A model generated the notes under the pieces. The model saw only the letters and a list, made by a program, of their open reading frames with translations, searched no databases and had not been told where the DNA came from. A DNA stretch of 64,000 nt from Jiella pacifica. GTDB taxonomy: Bacteria > Pseudomonadota > Alphaproteobacteria > Rhizobiales > Rhizobiaceae. How positions within the stretch are numbered: position 1 is the first letter of the stretch; each line of letters starts with the position of its first letter. The position numbers were made by a program, and so were the translations under genes. Shown here piece after piece: positions 41,190-52,286 of the stretch. The stretch is from positions 259,730 to 323,729 of the forward strand of contig NZ_JAAAMG010000002.1 of assembly GCF_010500815.1 (NCBI RefSeq), given 5' to 3'.

Positions 41190-41921
41190 ATGAAACGTCT
41201 TTCCATTCTTCTTGCCGGGGCGGCTCTCTGCAGCCTTCCGGCCACGGCAGCCTTTGCGGATTGTCGTGAAGAACTCGCGAGCCTGAAGGCGGACGGCACG
41301 ACCACCGCCTCGGTCGCTTCGTCCGGACAGAGCGGCATGTCCGGCTCTGCGGACGCCTCCGCGACCACGCCAGGCACGACGACGAATTTCGAAACCGGCC
41401 AGACCACCGGCGCCGCGGCCGCGAGTGGCGGCGAGCAGGCCGGACAGATTTCCAAGGACGGCAGCCTCGCTCCCCTCGAAAACGCTGGGGACGCCGAAAA
41501 GAGCGCCTCGGCAAGCGGCACAGGCCAGCAGACCGGCACCATGTCGAACGATCAGTCCTCGGCGTCTGCGCAGGGTATGACTGCGGGCACCTCCGGCACC
41601 GAGAGTGCAGGCAGCGTTTCCAAGGATGGCCAGACGATGCCGATGGCGAGCGGCCAGGGTGGCGGCGAGCCGAACGTCGCCATGTCAGGCCAGGACGCCG
41701 ACGCCCAGCAGTCCGGCCAGCAGACGGCTGCTGCCAGCAGTGGTCAGGGCACCGGCAACGACGCGGGCGGCTCGCAGCAGATGGCTTCGGCCTCGGGCGG
41801 CGGCTACGACCAGGCGATCCAGCGCGCCCAGAGCGCTCTCGACTCGGGTGACGAGGCAGCTTGCCTCGCGGCAGTCGAGGAAGCCCGCGGAATGCAGGGC
41901 GGGCAAAATTCGGCCCAGTGA
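41190..41921 (+). CDS. Secreted low-complexity protein next to the quinoprotein dehydrogenase
   Basis: A 243-residue protein with a signal peptide (about 1-24, ending AAFADC) followed by about 170 residues of Gly/Ser/Gln/Thr/Ala-rich sequence. A SKDG motif occurs twice (QISKDGSLAPLENAG and SVSKDGQTMPMASGQ). The C-terminus becomes helical and ordered (YDQAIQRAQSALDSGDEAAC, then LAAVEEARGM). Function unknown. The disordered part resembles in composition the N-terminal region of the dehydrogenase 102 bases upstream. A strong terminator follows. Confidence 0.8.
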   Translation: MKRLSILLAGAALCSLPATAAFADCREELASLKADGTTTASVASSGQSGMSGSADASATTPGTTTNFETGQTTGAAAASGGEQAGQISKDGSLAPLENAGDAEKSASASGTGQQTGTMSNDQSSASAQGMTAGTSGTESAGSVSKDGQTMPMASGQGGGEPNVAMSGQDADAQQSGQQTAAASSGQGTGNDAGGSQQMASASGGGYDQAIQRAQSALDSGDEAACLAAVEEARGMQGGQNSAQ

Positions 41922-41948
41922 ACCCGCCTCCCCGAAGGACTATTCATT

Positions 41949-41981
41949 GCCCGTGCGCACGATCCGCACGGGCATTTTTTT
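41949..41981 (+). terminator. Rho-independent terminator after the quinoprotein locus
   Basis: GCCCGTGCG and CGCACGGGC form a nine-base stem with a short loop, followed by ATTTTTTT. It ends the plus-strand unit 38407-41921 and faces the acetoacetyl-CoA synthetase gene. Confidence 0.9.
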
Positions 41982-41995
41982 GGGTCGGCACGTCT

Positions 41996-43948
<1,953 letters not shown>

Positions 43949-44127
43949 CTTTGAACCTGCCTCCAACCGCCTTGCTGGTGCCATACCCATGTAACAAAGG
44001 CAACGAGCCGTCGATCCCCAGCCGTCCATAGGGGGAAATCCGCATCGAAGACGCTGCGGCCAGCTTTCGTTGATGCCGGCGCGCAGCTACAGGTGCGGAC
44101 CAAGAGTTCGAAGGGAGAACGGACGGC

Positions 44128-45969
44128 GTGCGACCCAAATGGCCAGCATCGAGACGACGGGCGACGGAGGGCTCAGGGCCCTCCCTGCGGCGTTGGCGCT
44201 GGCAGACGGCCGCGATTGCCGCGGCGATGACGCTCGTCCTCGTCTTCGCCGCCGTGCTGCCGGGCCTCGCGCTGGGATCGGAGGCCGCCCGGGCGCTGGT
44301 CGTCGAGCGACTGGAAACCTTGACGGGCCGCAACGTCTCGATCGACGGGCGCATCGATTTTTCGATCCTGCCGCGCGCCCGCCTCAGCCTCGACCACGTG
44401 CGGCTCGGCGACGACGACTTCACCATCGACACGCTCGTGGCCGATTTCAGCCTGTTCGACGTCATCGCCGGCAAGGGCAAGATCTCGGGCCTCGTGCTGG
44501 TCCGGCCGGAATGGCACACGCACTCCGCCCCGCCGGCCGTCAAAGGCATCGCGGCGGGAACCGGCAGCGGGCTTCTGGCCGGGCTCCACTCGCTGCTCGG
44601 CCGCCTCGGCGGCATCGGCGAGGTCGAGATCCGCGAAGGTCTGTTTCGCCCCGCCGGGCTCGGCTTTGCCGGCTCGCGGGGGGTCAGCAACGCCAATGTC
44701 CGGATCGATCAGTCGGGCTCCGGGGACACGCTGCGCGTTGCCGGCAGCTTCGTCTGGAACGGCCAACCGACGACGGTCGATCTCGAAGTTTCGAGCGACC
44801 GACCGCTGATCGAAGGCGGCCAGGGCAACGTCGATTTCAGCCTTGATTCGCCCGCTCTCACCGCATCCTATTCCGGCACGGCCGCGATCGCCGATTTTCG
44901 CCGCGCGGAGGGTCGTCTGTCGCTCTCGACACCGTCATTCACCCGCGGCATCGAATGGCTGTTCGCCCCCTCGACGCGGATTCCCGAGCTCGGGGCGATC
45001 AATCTGGCAGGCGACCTGGTTTTCCAGGGCCAAAGCGCCGAACTGCGGGAGGCCGCTCTGAGCATAGCCGGATCCCAAGGCCGCGGCGCCATGGAGGCCC
45101 GGCTGGAGGGCGACATGCCGGTGATCGGCGGCACTCTCGCCTTTCAGGAGCTGAACCTCACGCCGATCGTTCGCTCGATCGCCCCCTATCCGCGCAGCCC
45201 GTTGGATTTCGAGCGGCCGCTGGAGGTCGACTTCGCCGACGCGCTGCAAATGGAGATCCGCTTGTCGGCGACGGAACTGGCGCTCGGAACGATCCCCTTC
45301 GAGGACGTCGCAGCAGTGGTCAGCGTCGGCGACGGCACGGCCAAGCTCGACGTCGGCGACGCGACACTGTTCGGCGGCCGGGGCCAGGCAGCGATCGCCA
45401 TCGACGGGCTCGCCGGCCGACCTCAACGGGTCCATGGCTGGATCAGCGCCAGCGGCATCGACACGGCCAGCCTGATGTCGAGACTTTCCGTCGATTCGAT
45501 CGGTCTCAGCGGCAGATCGGCGATACGTGCCAAGCTCGAGGCGCCCGCCGACAATTGGCGCGCTGTCCTGTCAGGCCTCGCCGCGACGGCGCAACTCGAT
45601 GCGCGCGACGGCACGATCTCCGGCTTCGATCCCGGCGTTTTTGCCGAGCCCGGGGCGCGGCCGCTAACAGCCGGAGCGCGGGACGGCTCGATCCCCTTCA
45701 TCGCACTCGATGCGGCGCTGAGGCTCAATGGCATGACGATCGACCTCGAACGGATCGAGCTCCACAACCGTTCGGGGACGTTGACGGCGGCAGGGCGATA
45801 TTTCGCTAAGTCGAACGAGATCGAGGTTGCCGGTGAATTCGCCCCCGACCCGGCCTCCGCGCGTGCGCGGGCCGGCGCGCCATCGGCTGAGGCGAAAGCG
45901 GTCAGCTTCATGATGACGGGCAAATGGCCGACCCCCTCCGTGACGACCGAACCCGCGCCGACGCGATGA
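44128..45969 (+). CDS. AsmA family protein
   Basis: A 613-residue envelope protein with one N-terminal membrane helix (about 30-51, TAAIAAAMTLVLVFAAVLPG) and an AsmA-type repeating beta-groove domain: LETLTGRNVSIDGRIDFSIL and PRARLSLDHVRLG at the start, and AATAQLDARDGTISGFD near the C-terminus. AsmA-like proteins are proposed to bridge the periplasm and move phospholipid to the outer membrane or to tune envelope assembly. The GTG start has GGGAG about eleven bases upstream. It is divergent from the acetoacetyl-CoA synthetase gene and followed by an exported unknown. Confidence 0.87.
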   Translation: MRPKWPASRRRATEGSGPSLRRWRWQTAAIAAAMTLVLVFAAVLPGLALGSEAARALVVERLETLTGRNVSIDGRIDFSILPRARLSLDHVRLGDDDFTIDTLVADFSLFDVIAGKGKISGLVLVRPEWHTHSAPPAVKGIAAGTGSGLLAGLHSLLGRLGGIGEVEIREGLFRPAGLGFAGSRGVSNANVRIDQSGSGDTLRVAGSFVWNGQPTTVDLEVSSDRPLIEGGQGNVDFSLDSPALTASYSGTAAIADFRRAEGRLSLSTPSFTRGIEWLFAPSTRIPELGAINLAGDLVFQGQSAELREAALSIAGSQGRGAMEARLEGDMPVIGGTLAFQELNLTPIVRSIAPYPRSPLDFERPLEVDFADALQMEIRLSATELALGTIPFEDVAAVVSVGDGTAKLDVGDATLFGGRGQAAIAIDGLAGRPQRVHGWISASGIDTASLMSRLSVDSIGLSGRSAIRAKLEAPADNWRAVLSGLAATAQLDARDGTISGFDPGVFAEPGARPLTAGARDGSIPFIALDAALRLNGMTIDLERIELHNRSGTLTAAGRYFAKSNEIEVAGEFAPDPASARARAGAPSAEAKAVSFMMTGKWPTPSVTTEPAPTR

Positions 45970-46092
45970 TCGGCGCCCTCACGCGTCGCGGCGACATGGG
46001 CGCTTCGGCCATGACCGCCGTCTCCGGCTTGGCTCGCTCAAGCTCCTGAGCGCACAATCCTTCCGATCGCCGAGAAATCCTCTCCAATCATC

Positions 46093-47487
46093 ATGACCAC
46101 GAAGCGAAATTGGCCCATGCCGCGCCGCGCCGAAAGCCCCATGCCCCCTGCCGCCACCCTCCCCTGCCGCAATATCGGCGGGCGCCTTGCCGCGATTCGC
46201 GCTGCAGCATCGGCGTCGCTCGCGGTCCTCGTGCTGATCGCCGCGACCGGACCACTCGCCGCGCAGTCGGTGATCAAGCTGGGCCAAACGACCGCCCCGA
46301 AGTCGGATCGAACGACCGGCACGGTCAGTTGCGGCGCCGGCAGATACCACGCGGCATTGGCGGCGATCAGGGACGGTCAGTATCAGGCCGTCAAGACGGC
46401 CCGCGAGACCGCCGCAGAGCCCGATCCGGACCTGCCGGGACGTCTCATCTTCACGCCCATCGTTCCGCCGAAGAGCACCGCTGGCCGCCAAGCGCTGATG
46501 TCGGCCAATCAGCTCGCCCGCTCCGGCAACCGGCCGGCATGGATGGCCAGCCCCGATTCCCGCTGGGTGATGAAGGAGGTTTCCAACGAGCTCGGCCGCT
46601 ATCTCGGCCAGGATGAGACGGAATATCTGTGCGGCGGCGTTCCGGACTATCTGAAGACCCTTCGCGGCTATCTCGCGAGGTTCGGCGGCGACCAGAAGAC
46701 GCTGGAGAGCCTTGAAGCCGGGCAGGCGCAGATTGCCTCCGACAGCATCCTCGCAACGCGCGCCGCGCTACGCCCGGTGCCCCTGCCGACGCCGGCTCCC
46801 GCCACGGGCGTAGCCCCCGCCGATCCCTCACCCGCAAATGGCAAGGCGGCATCCACCGATGCGGAAGCTCCGCTCGCCGGGAGCGACCTCAGACCGGCCG
46901 TCGGGATGCGCGACGCCCCGCATGGCGCTCCGCCGGCGAATGCCGCGCCGGCCGGCGAGACGCCGGCCCGTAGCACCGAGACCTTTCCGGCCTCGACGGG
47001 AGGAACCGTGCGCACTGCAACGGCCACTGCCGAAGTCGAGGGCGATCCTGACCTCCCGCCGCTGAAAGCGCCGCAGCCGGTCGATCTGTCGACCGACGCC
47101 GCTCGTCTCGCTGCTCTCGATGGCTTGATAGAGGCTGCAAGGCACAGCGGCGCCCTTGATGAAACCGTTCAAGTGCCGGCGCCGGCGGCCGTTGGATCCG
47201 ATGCAGGCGCGAGGACGGCTGATGCCGGAACTTCGGGTGAGGCAACCAAGCGCCCCGTGCTCGCCCGGCTCGCTGCGCTCAGGCCCCTCGTCTACGGTTC
47301 GAACTCGCCGATCGCAGACGTTGCCGTCCGGCGGCGACTGATCGACAGCTTTTCGGCCATCGAGATCCTCGACTATCTCCACCACCGGCCCGCGGAGAGC
47401 GACGATTCCGTCACCGCCGCGATCGGTCGAACGCTCGATGCGATCAGCGAGGCCCATGCGCAAAGCTGCAACTGCGCAGGAAACTGA
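46093..47487 (+). CDS. Exported hypothetical protein
   Basis: I do not recognise a named family. The 464-residue product has a long basic N-terminus followed by a signal-like hydrophobic segment (about 39-55, ASLAVLVLIAATGPLAAQ), a folded part with SCGAGRYHAALAAIRDGQYQ and ETEYLCGGVPDYLKTLRGYL (two cysteines that may pair), a Pro/Ala/Thr-rich low-complexity middle (about 225-320), and a C-terminal helical domain ending EAHAQSCNCAGN. Several internal ATGs (for example 46117) could be the real start. Function unknown. Confidence 0.75.
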   Translation: MTTKRNWPMPRRAESPMPPAATLPCRNIGGRLAAIRAAASASLAVLVLIAATGPLAAQSVIKLGQTTAPKSDRTTGTVSCGAGRYHAALAAIRDGQYQAVKTARETAAEPDPDLPGRLIFTPIVPPKSTAGRQALMSANQLARSGNRPAWMASPDSRWVMKEVSNELGRYLGQDETEYLCGGVPDYLKTLRGYLARFGGDQKTLESLEAGQAQIASDSILATRAALRPVPLPTPAPATGVAPADPSPANGKAASTDAEAPLAGSDLRPAVGMRDAPHGAPPANAAPAGETPARSTETFPASTGGTVRTATATAEVEGDPDLPPLKAPQPVDLSTDAARLAALDGLIEAARHSGALDETVQVPAPAAVGSDAGARTADAGTSGEATKRPVLARLAALRPLVYGSNSPIADVAVRRRLIDSFSAIEILDYLHHRPAESDDSVTAAIGRTLDAISEAHAQSCNCAGN

Positions 47488-47510
47488 AACGTCGGTCCAC
47501 GCGCGGAAAC

Positions 47511-48329
47511 TCAGCCGTCGGCCGCCAGCCGCTCGTTCCGCGCCTGGCGCACCAGGCGGCGCTTGTTGATCAGCGTGGTGATGATGACGCCGACGGAGAC
47601 GATGGCGATGAGAATCGTGCAGACGGCGTTGATCTCCGGCGTCACGCCAAGCCGCACCTGGCTATAGATCTTCATCGGCAGGGTCGTCGCCCCCGGCCCG
47701 GTGGTGAAAGAGGCGATGACGAGATCGTCGAGCGACAGAGTGAAGGCGAGCATCCAACCGGCAGCGACCGCCGGCCAGATCAACGGCAGGGTGATCTGGA
47801 AGAAGGTCACCGTCGGCGTCGCCCCGAGATCCATCGCGGCATCTTCCAGGGAGCGGTCGAAGCTGACGAGCCGCGACTGCACGACCACCGTGACGAAGCA
47901 CATGGTGAAGCTGATATGGGCGAGCGTCACCGTCCAGAAGCCGCGGTCGAAGTCGATGGCGACGAAGAACAACAAGAGCGACAGGCCGGTGATCACCTCC
48001 GGCATGACCAGCGGCGCATAGACCATGCCGGTCATCAGCGTCCGGCCGGTGAAGCGCTTGTAACGCGCCAAGGCGATCGCCGCCATGGTGCCGAGAATGG
48101 TGGCGACGCTGGCCGACAGCACCCCCACCCGGAGAGTGACCCAGGCGGCGTCGAGAAGGCCGCGATTGTTCCACAGCTCCCGATACCAGACCGTCGAAAA
48201 GCCGGACCAGACCGTCACGAGGCGGGAGGCGTTGAAGGAATAGACGACGAGCAGGACGATCGGCAGATAGAGAAACGAGAAGCCGAATACCATCGAGACG
48301 ACGTTGAACTTCGACAGCCGCCAGCCCAT
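47511..48329 (-). CDS. potI: Putrescine/spermidine ABC transporter permease PotI-like
   Basis: A 272-residue inner-membrane permease with six helices. The EAA loop that touches the ATPase is LEDAAMDLGATPTVTFFQIT (about 160-179). N-terminal FNVVSMVFGFSFLYLPIVLL and VVYSFNASRLVTVWSGFS are typical of PotI/PotC. The start overlaps the potH stop by one base (TGATG). It is the last gene of a potF-potG-potH-potI operon. Polyamine uptake is inferred from the operon; within the family putrescine fits the PotFGHI arrangement. Confidence 0.92.
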   Translation of the reverse strand: MGWRLSKFNVVSMVFGFSFLYLPIVLLVVYSFNASRLVTVWSGFSTVWYRELWNNRGLLDAAWVTLRVGVLSASVATILGTMAAIALARYKRFTGRTLMTGMVYAPLVMPEVITGLSLLLFFVAIDFDRGFWTVTLAHISFTMCFVTVVVQSRLVSFDRSLEDAAMDLGATPTVTFFQITLPLIWPAVAAGWMLAFTLSLDDLVIASFTTGPGATTLPMKIYSQVRLGVTPEINAVCTILIAIVSVGVIITTLINKRRLVRQARNERLAADG

Positions 48330-49291
48330 CAGCCGATCCTCGCCTGCTGGCGCTGAAAGATCACGATCGGCACGACGAGGATGGCGACCAGCACCACGGC
48401 AACGGCCGAGGCGACCGGCCAGTCGCGGTTGGTGAAGAATTCCAGCCAGACCGTCTTGCCGATCATCAGGGTGCGCGAGCCGCCGAGGAGGTCGGGGATG
48501 ACGAATTCGCCGGCAGCCGGAATGAACACCAGGAAGCAGCCGGCGATCACGCCCGGCAGGGACAGCGGAAAGGTGATCGTCCAGAACGACTTCAGCGGCG
48601 GCGAGCCGAGATCGGCCGCCGCCTCGGTCAGGCTGTGATCCATGCGCTCGAGGCTGGCATAGATCGGCAGTGTCATGAATGGCAGGTACGAATAGACGAT
48701 GCCGATGAAGATCGCCGTCGGTGTGTTGAGGATCACCAGCGGTTCGCTGATCAGGCCGATCGATATGAGCAGTTGGTTAAGCAGTCCCTCTGGCTTCAGG
48801 ATGGCGATCCACGCATAGACGCGGATAAGGAAGCTCGTCCAGAACGGCAGGATGACCAGCATCACCAGCGTCGTTCGCCAGGCCGGCGGCGCCTTGGCCA
48901 TGCCGTAGGCGAGCGGATAGGCGATGAGGAGCGTCAGGACCGTCGACGCCGCGGCGATGGCGAGGCTGAGCGTGTAGGCGTTGAAGTAGAGATCGTCGCT
49001 CGAAATCCAGACGTAGTTGTCGAGGGAGAACTGCGTCAGCGCGCTCCACCACGTCGAGGGATCGCCGAAGGTCGGCAGATAGGGCGGCATCGCGACGGCG
49101 GTCTGCGACAGCGAGATCTTGACGACGATCAGGAACGGCACGAGGAACAGGCCGGCGAGCCAGAGGAACGGCACGCCGATGACGACGCGGCGGAAGAGAC
49201 CTCGCGATCCGAGCCCCCACGCTCGTCGCCCCCCGGCGTCGCCCCCCTGGCTTCGATCGACCGTTCGTGTTTGCGCGCCCTCGCCCATCAC
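48329..49291 (-). CDS. potH: Putrescine/spermidine ABC transporter permease PotH-like
   Basis: A 320-residue permease, partner of PotI. It has a cytoplasmic N-terminus (about 1-35), six membrane helices and the EAA loop LTEAAADLGSPPLKSFWTIT (about 222-241). FLIRVYAWIAILKPEGLLN and FIGIVYSYLPFMTLPIYASL are conserved PotH segments. It starts four bases after the potG stop. Translation continues into potI through a one-base overlap. Confidence 0.92.
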   Translation of the reverse strand: MMGEGAQTRTVDRSQGGDAGGRRAWGLGSRGLFRRVVIGVPFLWLAGLFLVPFLIVVKISLSQTAVAMPPYLPTFGDPSTWWSALTQFSLDNYVWISSDDLYFNAYTLSLAIAAASTVLTLLIAYPLAYGMAKAPPAWRTTLVMLVILPFWTSFLIRVYAWIAILKPEGLLNQLLISIGLISEPLVILNTPTAIFIGIVYSYLPFMTLPIYASLERMDHSLTEAAADLGSPPLKSFWTITFPLSLPGVIAGCFLVFIPAAGEFVIPDLLGGSRTLMIGKTVWLEFFTNRDWPVASAVAVVLVAILVVPIVIFQRQQARIG

Positions 49292-49295
49292 CGCC

Positions 49296-50432
49296 CTACT
49301 GCGTCAACACCAGGCCGGCATCCTCGTCGAAGGTGACGAAGGCTCGGTCGTGCCAGGTCAGTTGCAGGGGCGACTGCCGGGTGGCGTTGACCATCGCCAC
49401 CTTGACGATGGCGCCGGTATCGAGGCGGATGTGGAAGGAGGTGACCGGCCCGAAATAGGCGATGTCCCAGACTTCCCCTTCCATGACGTTCGGCCCGGAG
49501 ATCGGCTCGGCGGCGATCTTCAGCTTTTCCGGCCGCAGCACGTAGGACACATTCTGGCCGGCCTCGACCGGAACGTCGCGCTCGGCGACGATGTCGAAGC
49601 CGCCCGTCGTCTCGATCGTCACGCGGTCGCCCGTCGCTGCGCGCACCGTCCCGTCGAAGACGTTCACATTGCCGACGAAATCGGCGACGAAGCGGGAATT
49701 CGGCGCCTCGTAGATCTCCGCCGGTGGGGCCACCTGCAGGATCCGCCCTTTGTCCATGACGGCGATGCGATCGGCCAGCGTCATCGCCTCCTCCTGGTCG
49801 TGGGTGACCATGATGAAGGTCGTGTGCAGTTCGTACTGCAGATCGGCGAGTTCGAACTGGGTCTCCTCGCGCAGCTTCTTGTCGAGGGCGCCGAGCGGCT
49901 CATCGAGAAGCAGAACCTTCGGCCGCTTGGCGAGAGAGCGAGCGAGCGCGACGCGCTGGCGCTGACCGCCGGAAAGCTGGTCGGGCTTGCGCTTGGCATA
50001 GTCCTCCAGCTTGACCAGCTTCAGCACCTGCTCGACGCGGTCGGCGATCTCGCCCTTGCCCATTTTCTCCTGCTTGAGGCCGAAGGCGATGTTCTTCGCG
50101 ACGCTCATATGCGGAAAGAGCGCATAGGACTGGAACATCATGTTAACCGGCCGCCGATAGGGCGGAATGCCGGACATGTCTTCGCCGTCGAGGATGATCC
50201 GCCCCGAGGTCGGCATGTCGAAGCCGGCGAGCATGCGAAGCAGGGTGGACTTGCCGCAGCCGGAGGCTCCGAGCAGCGCGAAGAACTCGCTCTCGAAGAT
50301 CGACAGGCTGAGATCGTCCACCGCCTCGAAGTCGCCGAACCGCTTGGTGACGCCCTCGAACCGCAGGAAGGGGGATGCAGCCGGGTCGATCCAGGGCGCG
50401 AAGTTGCGGCGGATGCTGCCGAGCGATTTCAT
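49296..50432 (-). CDS. potG: Polyamine ABC transporter ATP-binding protein PotG-like
   Basis: A 378-residue ABC ATPase. Walker A LLGASGCGKSTLLRMLAG, Q-loop NMMFQSYALFPHMSV, signature QLSGGQRQRVALARSLAK, Walker B VLLLDEPLGALDKKLREE and the switch His in FIMVTHDQEEAM are all intact. The C-terminal part (about 255-378) is a TOBE-type regulatory domain, usual for PotA/PotG. It lies between the binding protein gene (67 bases upstream) and the two permease genes. Confidence 0.94.
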   Translation of the reverse strand: MKSLGSIRRNFAPWIDPAASPFLRFEGVTKRFGDFEAVDDLSLSIFESEFFALLGASGCGKSTLLRMLAGFDMPTSGRIILDGEDMSGIPPYRRPVNMMFQSYALFPHMSVAKNIAFGLKQEKMGKGEIADRVEQVLKLVKLEDYAKRKPDQLSGGQRQRVALARSLAKRPKVLLLDEPLGALDKKLREETQFELADLQYELHTTFIMVTHDQEEAMTLADRIAVMDKGRILQVAPPAEIYEAPNSRFVADFVGNVNVFDGTVRAATGDRVTIETTGGFDIVAERDVPVEAGQNVSYVLRPEKLKIAAEPISGPNVMEGEVWDIAYFGPVTSFHIRLDTGAIVKVAMVNATRQSPLQLTWHDRAFVTFDEDAGLVLTQ

Positions 50433-50499
50433 GGCGCGCTATGCACCATTGGCCGCGAACGCCACGCTGCGGCCGAAGTCTCGACTTGCATGTGCCTCC

Positions 50500-51594
50500 C
50501 TACTGCCCCGTCACGATGCTGGTCCACAATCTCGTCTGCATCCGCTGCGCCTTCGGATCCTTCGGCAGTATCGCAGTAAGCCGCTTCTGCGTTGCCTCGG
50601 GGGGATAGACGCCGGGATCGTTCAGAATGCCCTCGTCGACGAACTTCTTCGCCGCGAGATTGCCGCTGGCATAATTCACCACATTCGTCGCTTTGGCGAT
50701 GACCTCCGGCCGCATCAGGTAGTTCATAAATTCGTGCGCGGCCTCCGGATGCGGCGCATCGGCCGGGGTCGCCATGTTGTCAAGCCAGATCACCGCGCCT
50801 TCGCGCGGGATGACGTATTTGACCTCGACGCCCTGCTCGGCCTCCTTGGCGCGGTCGCGCGCCTGCAGCATGTCGCCCGACCAGCCATGGGCCATGCAGA
50901 TGTCGCCATTGGCGAGCGCCTGGATGTTCTCCGATGAGTGGAACTTGCGGACATAGGGCCGGATCGCCATCAGGAGGTCCTTGACCTTGGCAAGATCGTC
51001 CGGATCGTCGGAATTGGGATCAAGACCGAGATAGATCAGCGCCGCCGGCACCACCTCGTCGGCCGTGTCGAGCACGTAGATGCCGCAGTCGGAGAGCTTT
51101 TCAGCGAGTTTCGGATCGAACAGCAGCGACCAGGTGTCGAGCGGCTGATCCTCGCCGAGCCTCTTCGTCACCTCCCTGGCGTTGAGGCCGAGCCCCGTCG
51201 TGCCCCACATGTAGTTGATCGCATATTCGTTGCCCGGATCGTAGGTCGCCAGGCGATTCATGATCTCCGGGTCCATGTTCTCCAGATTGGGCAGCTTCGA
51301 CTTGTCGAGCTTCTGGAACACACCCGCATTGATCTGGCGGGCGAGGAAGCTGCCGGTCGGAACGACGATGTCATAGCCGGTGCCGCCGGTCAGAAGCTTG
51401 GTCTCGACGAGTTCGTTGGAATCGAACACGTCGTAGACGACCTTGATACCGGTTTCCTTGGTGAAGTCGGTGAGGATCTGCTCGTCGATATAGTCCGACC
51501 AGTTGTAGACGTTGACGACCTTGTCCTCGGCCTGAGCTCCGCCCGCCATCACGGCCGTCGCAAGACCGAGCCCCGCCAGAAGTTGCCTGATCAT
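50500..51594 (-). CDS. potF: Polyamine-binding periplasmic protein PotF-like
   Basis: A 364-residue periplasmic binding protein with a Sec signal peptide (about 1-22, cleavage after GGAQA). Family hallmarks are VVNVYNWSDYIDEQILTDFT, KLLTGGTGYDIVVPTGSFLA, NYMWGTTGLGLN and YVIPREGAVIWLDNMATPAD, including aromatic and acidic residues that hold the diamine. GTG 51603 is also in frame, but ATG 51594 has GGGGGGTGG at good spacing. It heads the pot operon. Confidence 0.94.
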   Translation of the reverse strand: MIRQLLAGLGLATAVMAGGAQAEDKVVNVYNWSDYIDEQILTDFTKETGIKVVYDVFDSNELVETKLLTGGTGYDIVVPTGSFLARQINAGVFQKLDKSKLPNLENMDPEIMNRLATYDPGNEYAINYMWGTTGLGLNAREVTKRLGEDQPLDTWSLLFDPKLAEKLSDCGIYVLDTADEVVPAALIYLGLDPNSDDPDDLAKVKDLLMAIRPYVRKFHSSENIQALANGDICMAHGWSGDMLQARDRAKEAEQGVEVKYVIPREGAVIWLDNMATPADAPHPEAAHEFMNYLMRPEVIAKATNVVNYASGNLAAKKFVDEGILNDPGVYPPEATQKRLTAILPKDPKAQRMQTRLWTSIVTGQ

Positions 51595-51718
51595 TGGAAC
51601 CACCCCCCATTTCCAGATGCCATCACGCGCCTGCGAACCATGGCGGCGACCATAGCGGCAAAAACGACGGGATTCCTAGCCCGGCCGAGTCGAGAAATGG
51701 TACAAATGCGCCGGCTGC

Positions 51719-52231
51719 TCAATCCTGCATCACGCGGACCATGAAACGGGCATCTTCGCCATAGGCGGCAAGCTTTTTCGGGGAGACTTGATCGGCCGCC
51801 TCGACGAAGCCGAAGCGGCGCCAGAACGGCGCGGTCCCATAGACCGAGATCAGGCAGGCGCGGGGAAAGCCGTCGGCGATGTCGAGAAAGGCCTCGACGA
51901 TGGCGCCGGCATGCCCCCCGCCCCGGGCCTCCGGCCCGATCGCGACGTCGTGGATGTAGAAGGCGTCCGCCTCGGGCGGGATCGCCCCGATCAGCGTATC
52001 GAGCGAGGGCGGATGGGGATAGCGGATCGGGTGGGCGAGCGCATAGCCGGCGACACTCTCGCCAGTATCGAGAACGCGGCAGCCTTCCGGGAAGAGGTCC
52101 AGGCGTTCGGCGAAGACGGTCTCGTCTTCGGGCAAGCCCGGATGGATGCGGCCGGCAAGTCGCATCACCGCCGGAAGATCACAGGCCCGCATGAGACGCC
52201 AAACCGGCGACAGGCGGCGCATCGACGTCAT
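51719..52231 (-). CDS. GNAT family N-acetyltransferase
   Basis: A 170-residue GNAT enzyme that should transfer an acetyl group from acetyl-CoA to an amine. The acetyl-CoA-binding motif A spans IHDVAIGPEARGGGHAGAIV (about 92-111), with a preceding strand YALAHPIRYPHPPSLD and the C-terminal ISVYGTAPFWRRFGFVEA. Substrate unknown. It is on the same strand as the pot genes but 115 bases upstream of them, so operon membership is unclear. Confidence 0.85.
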   Translation of the reverse strand: MTSMRRLSPVWRLMRACDLPAVMRLAGRIHPGLPEDETVFAERLDLFPEGCRVLDTGESVAGYALAHPIRYPHPPSLDTLIGAIPPEADAFYIHDVAIGPEARGGGHAGAIVEAFLDIADGFPRACLISVYGTAPFWRRFGFVEAADQVSPKKLAAYGEDARFMVRVMQD

Positions 52232-52286
52232 GCCGGCGGATGCGGAAGGCGCATCGAAGCGGCGAAAGCCGCCGCCGCGATCACCA

